Made by a program: the position numbers and the translations under genes. Positions 23,423 through 31,495 of a DNA stretch of 64,000 bases are shown here, piece by piece (the stretch's first letter is position 1; every line of letters starts with the position of its first letter). Origin of the DNA: an uncultured Oscillospiraceae bacterium (lineage in GTDB: Bacteria > Bacillota > Clostridia > Oscillospirales > Oscillospiraceae); contig CANQMO010000003.1 of the NCBI GenBank assembly GCA_947624985.1, forward strand, positions 1 through 64,000. The letters run 5' to 3'. The notes below the pieces were generated by a model. It was given only the letters and a program-made list of their open reading frames with translations, had not been told where the DNA came from and searched no databases.

Positions 23423-25428
23423 CGTTCTTCCAGTATGACCGCGCCCCAGCCGGGCAGGTCAAAGGGCTCGTTTTCCCCCAGAGCCGCCCCGTCCAAAAGG
23501 GACAGCCCGGCGGGGTGGGGCAGGGAGACGGGCAAGGTCTCGCCGGAGTAGTTGAGGTAAAATGTGACCGCGTGTCCGGTCCGACCCACGCCTCGCTTCA
23601 CGATCAGCGGGAAGCGGGCGGCGGGAAGGTCCAGCCCGAACCGGGGCAGCAGGTATCCCAGCACGGCGTCCAGCGCTTCCGGACCGAAGTAACAGGCCAG
23701 ATACGCCGCGCTGCCAGCGCCGTATCCGTTGACCGTCACGGCGGGCACGCCGCCCCAGGCCGGGTGGTCATATGTACACAGGGCCTCGGCGGTGGTCAGG
23801 GCCGGAAGCTCCATCCAGTCGGTGACGGCGGTATCCGCCGGCAGGCCGACGGCGGCGGACGCGAGGCCCGTTTCCTTCGGCGTGGTGAACCGGTCATAGG
23901 TCAGGCCAAAGCAGTCCGTGAGCATGTGGGGCTGGGCGTCGTGGTATATCTTCTGATGTTCGTCAGCAAAGCCGGTGCGGAAGCTGGCCAGCACATGGCC
24001 GCCGGCCTTCACATAGCCGTCCACGGCCCGGAGCAGGTCCTCCGGGGCGGAATAGAGGCAGGGCAGGACCAGCAGATCGTATCCGGAAAAGTCCCGCGCC
24101 CCGTCGGAGAGCACGTCGTACTCCACGTTCAGCCGGTAGAGGCTGTCGCACAGCCAGCGCACATAGTCGCTGTAGGTCCTGTCCGGCGTCTCGTTTATGC
24201 CGCAGGTGGGGAACCAGCGAAGGCCGATCTGGGAGCGGGTGCTGACCAGCACGGCCACCCGATTCGTCTTTTTCAGGTGCAGAAGGTGCGGGGACAGGGC
24301 GGCGAAGTCCGCGCCGATCCGGGCCGCGTCCCGCCAGGTCTGACCGGGGGTCAGGTCGTGGCTCAGCACGCCCTTCCAGTAGCTCTCCAGCCCGTTGTGG
24401 ATGCTGTGCCAGTGCCAGTACTCCACCCCGTCCGCGCCGCTTGCCAGGTGGCTGATGGCCTGTAGCCGCAGCTGTCCGGGGAAGGGGAGCCACCCCGTGT
24501 TGCCCTGGGCCTGGGTCTCCAGGACCAGGTAGTTGTCCTTTTTCAGGCCCCGGGCGACGGCCCCGCCGAAGGCGATCTCCGCCCCGGTCAGGTCCGGGCC
24601 CGAGGGGTGGTAGATGTCGCACCCGGCGATGTCCACGGCTGCCGCCGCGTCGAACTGGTCCACCTCCGGCTGGGGGCCGAAGGAATACCCCCGCCAGTCG
24701 TAGTCGAAGTTGTGGGTGACCAACTGGTCCGGCCGCTTATACTCGTCCACGACGGACCGCTGCCACAGGAGGAATTCCGTCACCAAATGCCGCTGGAAGG
24801 CGGCGTACTCCGCGCCGAGGCTGCCGTTGATCGTGCCCCGCACGTCCGGAAGGTCCTCCCAGTCCGCCAGGGAATTGGACCAGTAGGCAAGCCCCATCTC
24901 CCGGTCCAGGGCCTCCACGGTGCCGAAGCGCTCTTTGAGCCAGTCCCGGAAAAGAGCCTGGGCCCGGGGCGAGCAGGTGTCGTAGGGCTTGGTCTCGTTG
25001 TCCAGTTGAAAGCAGATCACGCAGTCATACCCACACACGGCCTCCATGAGACGGCGGATGATCCGCTCGGCGTGGAAGCGGTAGCCGGGGTGGGTCAGGT
25101 CGAAGTTCTGCCGGGGCCCGTAGCGGCAGGGCCCGGCGTGGGTCTCGGAGAGGATGTCCGGGTATTTTTTCGCCAGCCACGGGGGGATGGCATAGGTGGG
25201 CGTGCCCACGATGACGTCAAGGCCGTGGCGCTCCGCCGCGTCCAGCACCCGCCGGAGGAGAGAGAAGTCGAATTCTCCGTCCCGGGGCTCCCAGGTGCTC
25301 CAGGCGGACTCCGCCACCCGGATCAGGTTGAAGCCCGCTCCGACCAGCAGGTCCATGTCCTCCTCCAGCCGGTCGCAGGGCATATACTCGGCGTAGTAGG
25401 CCGCGCCGAACAGCAGCTTGTCGGGCAT
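23419..25428 (-). CDS. GH42 beta-galactosidase
   Basis: This 669-residue protein is a family 42 glycoside hydrolase. The barrel begins FGAAYYAEYMPCDRLEEDMDLLVGAGFNLIRVAESAW. The acid/base Glu is E145 (QLDNET) and the nucleophile is E304 (LVLETQAQGNTGW). A trimerisation/Rossmann-like domain with an internal glutamine-amidotransferase-like fold and a small C-terminal beta domain follow. There is no signal peptide, so it cleaves terminal beta-galactosides inside the cell. AGGAGGT precedes the start. It faces the divergent sugar ABC operon, and a GH53 galactanase lies nearby, which points to beta-1,4-galactan oligosaccharides. Confidence 0.94.
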   Translation of the reverse strand: MPDKLLFGAAYYAEYMPCDRLEEDMDLLVGAGFNLIRVAESAWSTWEPRDGEFDFSLLRRVLDAAERHGLDVIVGTPTYAIPPWLAKKYPDILSETHAGPCRYGPRQNFDLTHPGYRFHAERIIRRLMEAVCGYDCVICFQLDNETKPYDTCSPRAQALFRDWLKERFGTVEALDREMGLAYWSNSLADWEDLPDVRGTINGSLGAEYAAFQRHLVTEFLLWQRSVVDEYKRPDQLVTHNFDYDWRGYSFGPQPEVDQFDAAAAVDIAGCDIYHPSGPDLTGAEIAFGGAVARGLKKDNYLVLETQAQGNTGWLPFPGQLRLQAISHLASGADGVEYWHWHSIHNGLESYWKGVLSHDLTPGQTWRDAARIGADFAALSPHLLHLKKTNRVAVLVSTRSQIGLRWFPTCGINETPDRTYSDYVRWLCDSLYRLNVEYDVLSDGARDFSGYDLLVLPCLYSAPEDLLRAVDGYVKAGGHVLASFRTGFADEHQKIYHDAQPHMLTDCFGLTYDRFTTPKETGLASAAVGLPADTAVTDWMELPALTTAEALCTYDHPAWGGVPAVTVNGYGAGSAAYLACYFGPEALDAVLGYLLPRFGLDLPAARFPLIVKRGVGRTGHAVTFYLNYSGETLPVSLPHPAGLSLLDGAALGENEPFDLPGWGAVILEER

Positions 25429-25443
25429 GGGACACCTCCTGAA

Positions 25444-25455
25444 CAGTGGTCACTG
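25444..25455. promoter_or_regulatory. Short inverted repeat before the GH42 gene
   Basis: CAGTG-GT-CACTG lies about 15 bases upstream of the GH42 start codon, next to its ribosome binding site. It could be an operator, but it is short and the assignment is tentative. Confidence 0.3.
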
Positions 25456-25542
25456 ATATATTTAGGATAGTACGGCGGCCGCGGAAAAGACAATAGTTCA
25501 AAATCGCAAAAATATAAAAAAAGAATTGTGTAATTTAGTGGA

Positions 25543-25571
25543 TTGACAACAAAAATTGACGCTGGTATACT
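25543..25571 (+). promoter_or_regulatory. Sigma-A promoter of the sugar ABC operon
   Basis: A perfect TTGACA (25543-25548) and TATACT (25566-25571) have a 17-base spacer. An AAAGCGCT element follows directly at the expected start of transcription and resembles a LacI-family or CcpA half-site (7 of 9 cre consensus positions by eye). Confidence 0.8.
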
Positions 25572-25597
25572 TTAAAGCGCTAGGATAAGACAGGTAT

Positions 25598-25640
25598 GCC
25601 AAGGGGGGCGCCCCCCTTGGCTTGCATCCAGGATGCAAGC
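25598..25640. repeat. Palindromic leader of the sugar-binding-protein gene
   Basis: A perfect 24-base palindrome at 25598-25621 (GCCAAGGGGGGC and its complement) abuts a second hairpin at 25620-25640 (10-bp arms around one base). Both lie in the 5' untranslated region between the promoter and the ATG. Confidence 0.7.
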
Positions 25641-25715
25641 ATGATGTTTCGGGACAACAGGGCGCAAGCCCTATGTTCGATAAACAAGGAAACATTTTTT
25701 TTAGGAGGAACGAGT

Positions 25716-26960
25716 ATGAAAAAGCTTCTTTCCCTGGTACTGGCTCTGACCATGGTGCTGAGCCTGGGCGCTATCGCCTTCGCGGACGGCCCCATCGCCC
25801 TGACCGTTTGGGGCGCTGAGGAGGATCAGACCTATCTGGCCGAGCGTATCGAGGCCTTCAAGGCCGCCTATCCCGACCAGGAGTTCGACATCACCCTGGG
25901 CGTGGAGTCCGAGTCCACCGCCAAAGACACCATCCTCACCGACGTTGAGGCCGCCGCAGATGTGTACGCTTTCGCGTCCGACCAGCTGCCCGACCTGGTG
26001 AACGCCGGCGCCATCCTGGACCTGTCCACCGTTGAGGAGGCCCTCAAGTCCGTGGCCGGCAAGAGCCTGGACGACATCAAGGCCGCCAACGTGGAGGGCT
26101 CCATCACCGCCGCCACCTACAACGACACCTTCTATGCCTTCCCCTTCGCCTCCGACGGCTTCTTCATGTTCTATGATCCCGACTACATCTCCGAAGAGGA
26201 CGCCCAGACCTGGGAGGGCCTGCTGGACGCGGCCGCGGCCGCCGGTAAGAAGGTCGGCATGACCCTGGCCTCCGGCTGGTACAACACCGCCTTCTTCAAC
26301 GCTGCCGGCTTCTCCACCTCTCTGAACGCCGACGGCACCACCAACATGGACTGGAACGGCACCTCTCCCGACGGCTACACCGGCGTGCAGGTGGTCCAGG
26401 CCATGCAGGCCATCGCCGGCCACGACGCCTTCATGGCTATCGCTGACGGCGACATCTCCAACCAGATCGCCGGCGGCGACCTGGCGGCCGTTATCTCCGG
26501 CACCTGGGATACCGCTCTGGTCTCCGACACCTTTGGCGAGGACTACATGGCCTGCGCCCTGCCTCTGCTGACCCTGGGCGAGGATCAGGTCCCCACCCGC
26601 GGCACCGTCAGCTTCAAGATGATCGGCGTCAACCCCTACGCGGAGAACGCCGGCTGGGCCGTCATGCTGGCTGAGTTTTTGACCAACGAGGAGTCTCAGG
26701 TCGCCCGGTTCGAGGCCCGCGAGATCCCGCCCACCAACATCGCCGCTTCTGAGAGCGAGGCCGTTCAGGCCAACAAGGGCGTTGTGGGCCTGACCGAGGC
26801 CGCCGCTGTGGGCGTCGTGCAGAGCGTGGGCGGCAAGTACTGGGATCCCACCGCCTCCTTCGGCGAGCAGATCGCCCAGGGCACCATCGGCACTGACGAG
26901 GCCTCGATCCAGACCGCTCTGGACCAGCTGGTCGAGGGCGTGACCGCCGCTGTGGGCTGA
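25716..26960 (+). CDS. ABC transporter sugar-binding protein (MalE-type)
   Basis: This 414-residue protein has a signal peptide (MKKLLSLVLALTMVLSLGAIAFA) ending in an AxA-type site with no lipobox cysteine. A family 1 extracellular solute-binding fold follows (ALTVWGAEEDQTYLAERIEAFKAAYPDQEFDI, ADGDISNQIAGGDLAAVISGTWD). The start at 25716 follows AGGAGG; the frame is open further upstream through the palindromic leader but without a supported start. It is followed by MalF- and MalG-type permeases. With GH42 and GH53 alongside, galacto-oligosaccharides from galactan are the likely ligand rather than maltose. Confidence 0.9.
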   Translation: MKKLLSLVLALTMVLSLGAIAFADGPIALTVWGAEEDQTYLAERIEAFKAAYPDQEFDITLGVESESTAKDTILTDVEAAADVYAFASDQLPDLVNAGAILDLSTVEEALKSVAGKSLDDIKAANVEGSITAATYNDTFYAFPFASDGFFMFYDPDYISEEDAQTWEGLLDAAAAAGKKVGMTLASGWYNTAFFNAAGFSTSLNADGTTNMDWNGTSPDGYTGVQVVQAMQAIAGHDAFMAIADGDISNQIAGGDLAAVISGTWDTALVSDTFGEDYMACALPLLTLGEDQVPTRGTVSFKMIGVNPYAENAGWAVMLAEFLTNEESQVARFEAREIPPTNIAASESEAVQANKGVVGLTEAAAVGVVQSVGGKYWDPTASFGEQIAQGTIGTDEASIQTALDQLVEGVTAAVG

Positions 26961-26990
26961 GCGCTTCCTTTGATCTGATCTAGCGTAAAA

Positions 26991-27024
26991 ACGGCCCCAG
27001 TCCCCGTAAAGGGCCTGGGGCCGT
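26991..27024 (+). terminator. Hairpin between binding-protein and permease genes
   Basis: A 10-bp perfect stem (ACGGCCCCAG/CTGGGGCCGT) encloses a 14-base loop. No T run follows, so it more probably stabilises the upstream mRNA or partially attenuates than terminates fully. Confidence 0.55.
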
Positions 27025-27056
27025 GTCTGTCATCAAAGAAAGGAAGTGGAGTGAAA

Positions 27057-28502
27057 ATGAAAAATGCCGGCAGTGCCGTCGCCGGGTTCTTCGCGGCGAT
27101 CGGACATTTCTTCGGCGACTTCTTCACGGCCATCGCCAAGGGCGACTGGGCCGTAAAGCTGACGCTCCTGATCTGGGGCGCCGGTTATGCCAGACGTAAG
27201 CAATACGTCAAGGCGATCGTCCTGACCGCGCTGGAAGTGGGCGTCATCTGCTTCTCCGTCTTTTTTGCCAGCCAGTATGTGCCCAAGTTCGGCACGCTGG
27301 GCACGGTGGTCATGGAACAGCAGCTGAACATGCAGACCCTCAAGATGGAGTTCAACGACTACGACCACTCCTTCCTGATCCTGCTGTTCTCCCTTTTCAG
27401 CTTTGTGGTCTGGCTCATCGCCGCGGTGGTGTGGATCCGCTCCGTCACCGGCGCGTACAGGCTGCAGCTCGACGCCGAGGCGGGCCGCCACATCAATACC
27501 TTCAAGGACGACGTCCACGACTATCTGGGCGATAAGTTTTATGTGACGCTGCTGACCCTGCCCATCATCGGTATCGTGGTGTTCACGGTGATCCCCATCC
27601 TGCTGCTGATCTTCGTGGCCTTCACCAACTACGATCAGCAGCACATGCCCCCCAGCGCCCTGTTCACATGGGTGGGCTTCACCAACTTCAAGAGCCTGTT
27701 CTCCAGCGGCGGCATGACCGTCACCTTCGGTTACGCCTTTGTGCGGGTACTGGGCTGGACCCTTGTGTGGGCCTTCTTCGCCACCTTCACCACATACTTT
27801 GGCGGCATCCTTATGAGCCTTCTGCTCAACAGCAAGAAGACCCGGGCCCCCCGCCTGTGGCGGACGCTGCTGGTCATCACCATCGCGGTGCCCCAGTTCG
27901 TGAGCCTGCTGCTGGTGCGTAACTTCTTCTCCAACGGCGGTATCGTGAACACCATCTGCGCCAGGATCGGCCTTACCGGCTGGCTGCGAAGTATGGGGCT
28001 CATATCCACCAGTTACATACCGTTTTTGACCGCCCCCGGCTGGGCGCATGTGATGATCATCCTCATCAACATCTGGATCGGCGTTCCCTACCAGATGTTG
28101 ATCGCCACCGGTATCCTCATGAACCTGCCCGCCGACCAGCTGGAGAGCGCCCGTGTGGACGGCGCCAACAAGTTCCAGACCTTCCGGTACATCACCATGC
28201 CCTATATGCTGCAGGTGACGGCGCCCACGCTGGTGACGGACTTTGTGAAGAACATCAACAACTTCAACGTCATCTATCTTCTCACCGACGGCGTTTATAC
28301 CACCACCAACCAGCTGATGGCCAACTCCCAGGCCAAGGAAGTGGACCTTCTGGTCACATGGCTTTTCAACCTGACCCAGAACTACTACAACTATAAAATG
28401 GCCGCCGTCATCGGCATTATGGTGTTCATCGTCTGCGCCGTGTTTACGCTCGTCGCCTTCAACTTCCTGATCCGGGGCGACAAGGAAGGGGTGTATCAGT
28501 AA
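27057..28502 (+). CDS. ABC transporter permease, MalF-type
   Basis: This 481-residue protein is a sugar ABC permease of the MalF class. The C-terminal half holds the EAA-loop motif (LPADQLESARVDGANKFQTFRYITMPYM), and about eight membrane helices are present. An extra N-terminal region includes an amphipathic repeat-like segment (GHFFGDFFTAIAKGDW). GTG 27051 is an alternative start; ATG 27057 has GGAG 5 bases before it. Its stop overlaps the MalG-type start by one base. No ATPase gene is present in the operon, so a shared MsmK-type ATPase elsewhere presumably energises it. Confidence 0.9.
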   Translation: MKNAGSAVAGFFAAIGHFFGDFFTAIAKGDWAVKLTLLIWGAGYARRKQYVKAIVLTALEVGVICFSVFFASQYVPKFGTLGTVVMEQQLNMQTLKMEFNDYDHSFLILLFSLFSFVVWLIAAVVWIRSVTGAYRLQLDAEAGRHINTFKDDVHDYLGDKFYVTLLTLPIIGIVVFTVIPILLLIFVAFTNYDQQHMPPSALFTWVGFTNFKSLFSSGGMTVTFGYAFVRVLGWTLVWAFFATFTTYFGGILMSLLLNSKKTRAPRLWRTLLVITIAVPQFVSLLLVRNFFSNGGIVNTICARIGLTGWLRSMGLISTSYIPFLTAPGWAHVMIILINIWIGVPYQMLIATGILMNLPADQLESARVDGANKFQTFRYITMPYMLQVTAPTLVTDFVKNINNFNVIYLLTDGVYTTTNQLMANSQAKEVDLLVTWLFNLTQNYYNYKMAAVIGIMVFIVCAVFTLVAFNFLIRGDKEGVYQ

Positions 28503-29347
28503 TGAAAGATAAGAAGATCGGCGGCATCGTCAGCCACAATCTGCTCATCGCGGTGCTGTGCGTCATCTGGCTCATCCCCATCGTTTGGCTGGTGTGCATG
28601 TCCTTCTCGGCCGCGCCCAATATGAACACCAGCACCTTCTTCCCGACGGAGTGGAGCGCGAAGTACTATGTGCAGCTGTTCCATTCCGACACGGTCAACC
28701 AGTTCAAGGCCTGGTTCATGAACACCTTCAAGATCGCCATCTTCACCTGCATCATATGCACCTGCTTCACCCTGATGGTGGCCTACGCCACCTCCTTCGG
28801 GAAGTTCAAGGCGCGAAAACCCCTGATGAACGTGGCGGTCATGCTGAACCTGTTCCCGGGCGTGCTGACCATGATCGCGGTGTACTTCACCCTGCGTACC
28901 TTCAACCTGACCAACAGCCACATCGGTCTGATCCTGGTGTACTCGGCAAGCTCCGGTCTGGGGTATCTGATCTGCAAGGGCTTTTTCGACACGGTGCCCC
29001 GGGCGCTGTGCGAGGCGGCCCGTCTGGACGGCTGCAACGAGGCCCGTATCTTTGCCCAGATCGTCATCCCCACCAGCCGGCCCATCATCGTTTACACCAT
29101 CATCAGCAGCTTTTTGACCCCCTGGATGGACTTTGTGTTCGCCAAGATGATCCTCAACGCCGGTATCTCGGAGAATTACACCGTGGCCGTGGGCCTTTAC
29201 AAAATGCTGGACAAGAGCCTCATCAACAGCTACTTCACCATTTTCTGCTGCGGCGGTATCCTGGTATCCGTTCCCATTGCGATCCTGTTCTTCATCATGC
29301 AGAAATTCTATGTGGAAGGTATCACCGCCGGCGCTGTCAAGGGTTGA
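28502..29347 (+). CDS. ABC transporter permease, MalG-type
   Basis: This 281-residue protein has six predicted membrane helices and the EAA-loop VPRALCEAARLDGCNEARIFAQIVIPTSRP of MalG-class permeases. The TAATG overlap with the MalF-type gene indicates translational coupling. It forms the heterodimeric channel with that protein for the upstream binding protein's ligand. A strong GC-rich hairpin follows the stop. Confidence 0.92.
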   Translation: MKDKKIGGIVSHNLLIAVLCVIWLIPIVWLVCMSFSAAPNMNTSTFFPTEWSAKYYVQLFHSDTVNQFKAWFMNTFKIAIFTCIICTCFTLMVAYATSFGKFKARKPLMNVAVMLNLFPGVLTMIAVYFTLRTFNLTNSHIGLILVYSASSGLGYLICKGFFDTVPRALCEAARLDGCNEARIFAQIVIPTSRPIIVYTIISSFLTPWMDFVFAKMILNAGISENYTVAVGLYKMLDKSLINSYFTIFCCGGILVSVPIAILFFIMQKFYVEGITAGAVKG

Positions 29348-29376
29348 CACATTCCCCAAAAAGCAGTACATTCTTT

Positions 29377-29402
29377 AGCGGGCCGCCAGACGGCGGCCCG
29401 CT
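29377..29402 (+). terminator. Hairpin after the ABC permease genes
   Basis: An 11-bp perfect stem (29377-29387 with 29392-29402) with an AGAC loop is followed by TCCTATAATC. It probably limits read-through into the next gene. Confidence 0.65.
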
Positions 29403-29444
29403 TCCTATAATCACCCAATGTCAGAGAGGAGGCGCCTGGCGCCT

Positions 29445-31283
29445 ATGGAGCAGTTCATCGTCAACATCATCCACCGCCCGGAGATGGTCCCGGAATATGC
29501 CGAGAAGATCACCGGCCAGGGCAAGGCAGAGGATATCGGAAGGAAAGTCCTTCTGACGGAAAGTCTGGATATCTTCAAAACCCAGCAGGAGATCGCCCAC
29601 AAAAACGGGCTCAAGACCACCATCCAGATGACCTACGCCAGCCTTTTCAACGCCGAGGCGGTGTCCCTGGCCAGGGAGCACCATGAAAAGTACGGCGACG
29701 AGATCAGCTTGAGCCTGCTGGGCCTGCCCTGCGAGCAGTTCCGGGAGAAGTATAAGACCAAGGACTTCTGTATCTGGATGTTCTCCATGGAGGACAAGAA
29801 GGCCATCGTCCGGGACGTGTTCGGGAAATTCCACGACGCCTTCGGGTTTTACCCGGAATCCACCGGGTCGTACTACATGGACGCGGACCTCATCAATTTC
29901 ATAAAGGCGGAGTACCCCTCCGTCAAGTGCGCCATCGCCACCTGCTGGGAGGAGGGCCCCAAGGCGTACCACACCTGCAACAACAGCTGGTACACCCTCA
30001 TGGACGGCGGCCCCTGGGCCCCCTGGATACCGTCGAAGCAGAACACCCACGCCCCCGCCGCCAACGAGGCCGAGGACAGCGGTATCGTGGCCATCCCCCA
30101 TCTGAGCCGGGACCTTCTGGCCTGCTATGACGGCAACGGCTCCAACTTCGGCACCCACCCCCAGAACGTGCTCCGGGGCATGATCTACGACTCCGAGACC
30201 TGGGAGTACCCCTACCTGTACAACCTGATCGACCAGTATCGGTCTCTGGCCAAGTTCAACAACGGCTACGCCTATAACATGATGTTCGTGGGCCCCGGCT
30301 GGATGAACAAGATGGGCCGCTGGGAGGCGCCCTATGAGCTGCTCAAAAAGTCCTATGAGGACGGGTGCGCCTACTACGGGAAGCTGAAAAAAGAGGGCCG
30401 GCTCACGGACATGACCATGAGCGAGTTCGCGGACTTCTACCGGCAGAAAAAGACCTACACGGAGCCGGAGTGCGCTCTGTGGCGGGACATCCTGTATGGC
30501 AGCGACAAGCAGCTTTTCTGGTACTGCGACCCCTACATGCGGGCGTGCGTGAACATGGACCAGGGCGGGGCTATCGTGGACCTGCGGCCATACGCGGCCA
30601 AGCTGGAGTGGCCCGTGGGGATCGGCACCAGGCATGTGCAGGACGCAAGCTATCCCTTCCTCATCCAGGAGAAGTACCGGGCCGGGTATTTCACCCACTA
30701 TGCCGGGGAGGGTACCATCCGCAGCGCCAAGGTGTGCCACAATGGCGAGGAGGTGGACCTGTGCCTGTGCCGGACCCACGCCCATTTCTCCCAGCAGGGC
30801 AGGAACCGGGTGCTGACGCTGGACCCGGTGGAGATCGAGTTTTCCGACCTGACCGTGACGCTCCAGAGCGTCGTCACCTTCCCGGAGGGGAGCGGTGAGA
30901 TCAGGATCGAGCGGAAGGTGCTGGCCATGAGCGACCCGGCGGCGGAGGTCACCGTCAACGAGTACATGGTGGGCTGCTACGGCACCACCGAGTACCCGGA
31001 GGATATGTCCGGCCTGACCCTGAGCGTGAACGCCGGGGACGCCAGCCGGACCATCCCCTACGAGTACAAGTGCCGGGAGGCGTCCGCCGGGAATGCGGAC
31101 AGCGTCCGGTGCGTGCTGCCGCCCATCCATACGGCGGTCACCATGACCTGCCAGGGGGCGGACAAAGAAGGGTATGTCCGGGAGGGCTATGCCTTCAGCC
31201 CCATGTTCACGCTGGGCTATACGGGAAAATTACGGGATAAGGAGGCGTTCGTCACATGGCTCAGGCTGGAAAGGGCAGACTGA
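29445..31283 (+). CDS. Unrecognised 612-residue protein in the galactan locus
   Basis: I cannot assign this protein to a family with confidence. It has no signal peptide. The N-terminal ~400 residues look like an alpha/beta barrel, with alternating segments such as GLKTTIQMTYASLFN, FGFYPESTGSYYMDADLI, CAIATCWEEGPKAYHTCNNSW and TWEYPYLYNLIDQYRSL. They are vaguely reminiscent of glycoside hydrolase/deacetylase-fold proteins. The last ~200 residues look like beta-rich domains. Conserved-looking Glu, Asp, Trp and Tyr residues suggest a carbohydrate-active enzyme. The chosen start follows GGAGG at 29428 with a small hairpin between the two; ATG 29418 upstream has no binding site. It lies between a sugar ABC importer and a GH53 enzyme, and its end overlaps the zinc-ribbon gene by 28 bases. 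Confidence 0.6.
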   Translation: MEQFIVNIIHRPEMVPEYAEKITGQGKAEDIGRKVLLTESLDIFKTQQEIAHKNGLKTTIQMTYASLFNAEAVSLAREHHEKYGDEISLSLLGLPCEQFREKYKTKDFCIWMFSMEDKKAIVRDVFGKFHDAFGFYPESTGSYYMDADLINFIKAEYPSVKCAIATCWEEGPKAYHTCNNSWYTLMDGGPWAPWIPSKQNTHAPAANEAEDSGIVAIPHLSRDLLACYDGNGSNFGTHPQNVLRGMIYDSETWEYPYLYNLIDQYRSLAKFNNGYAYNMMFVGPGWMNKMGRWEAPYELLKKSYEDGCAYYGKLKKEGRLTDMTMSEFADFYRQKKTYTEPECALWRDILYGSDKQLFWYCDPYMRACVNMDQGGAIVDLRPYAAKLEWPVGIGTRHVQDASYPFLIQEKYRAGYFTHYAGEGTIRSAKVCHNGEEVDLCLCRTHAHFSQQGRNRVLTLDPVEIEFSDLTVTLQSVVTFPEGSGEIRIERKVLAMSDPAAEVTVNEYMVGCYGTTEYPEDMSGLTLSVNAGDASRTIPYEYKCREASAGNADSVRCVLPPIHTAVTMTCQGADKEGYVREGYAFSPMFTLGYTGKLRDKEAFVTWLRLERAD

Positions 31284-31495
31284 ATTACCGGTGCCCCTCC
31301 TGCTTCATGCGGGACCTGGACATCGACATGTTCTACGACAGGGATAAGGACGAATACTACTGCATCCGCTGCCAGTACCGGGGCAGCGAAGCCGACGTGC
31401 TGGAGAAAAACCAGATGGCCCGGTTCCGTTACGGGGCCATGATGAAGCGGTTCACGGACTTTGAGGATTTCTCCCGGGAGGACGGACAGGCTTGA
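31256..31495 (+). CDS. Small zinc-ribbon protein
   Basis: This 79-residue protein has a CPSC...CIRC pair (YRCPSCFMRDLDIDMFYDRDKDEYYCIRCQYRGSE), a four-cysteine zinc ribbon, followed by a charged helix. AAGGAGG lies 10 bases before the ATG, inside the end of the upstream gene. Its stop overlaps the TTG start of the GH53 gene. Zinc ribbons of this size bind nucleic acids or proteins; its place in a sugar operon gives no further clue. Confidence 0.75.
   Translation: MAQAGKGRLNYRCPSCFMRDLDIDMFYDRDKDEYYCIRCQYRGSEADVLEKNQMARFRYGAMMKRFTDFEDFSREDGQA

Noticed and set aside
25572-25590. CcpA cre site downstream of the sugar ABC promoter
   Set aside because: The AAAGCGCT core matches only part of the consensus (two conserved positions differ), so it is mentioned with the promoter but not listed as a site.
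29421-31130. A 569-codon open frame antisense to the 612-residue protein gene
   Set aside because: Its composition (His, Val, Gly rich, no domain) is typical of antisense shadows in GC-rich DNA, and the plus-strand frame has a ribosome binding site and operon context.
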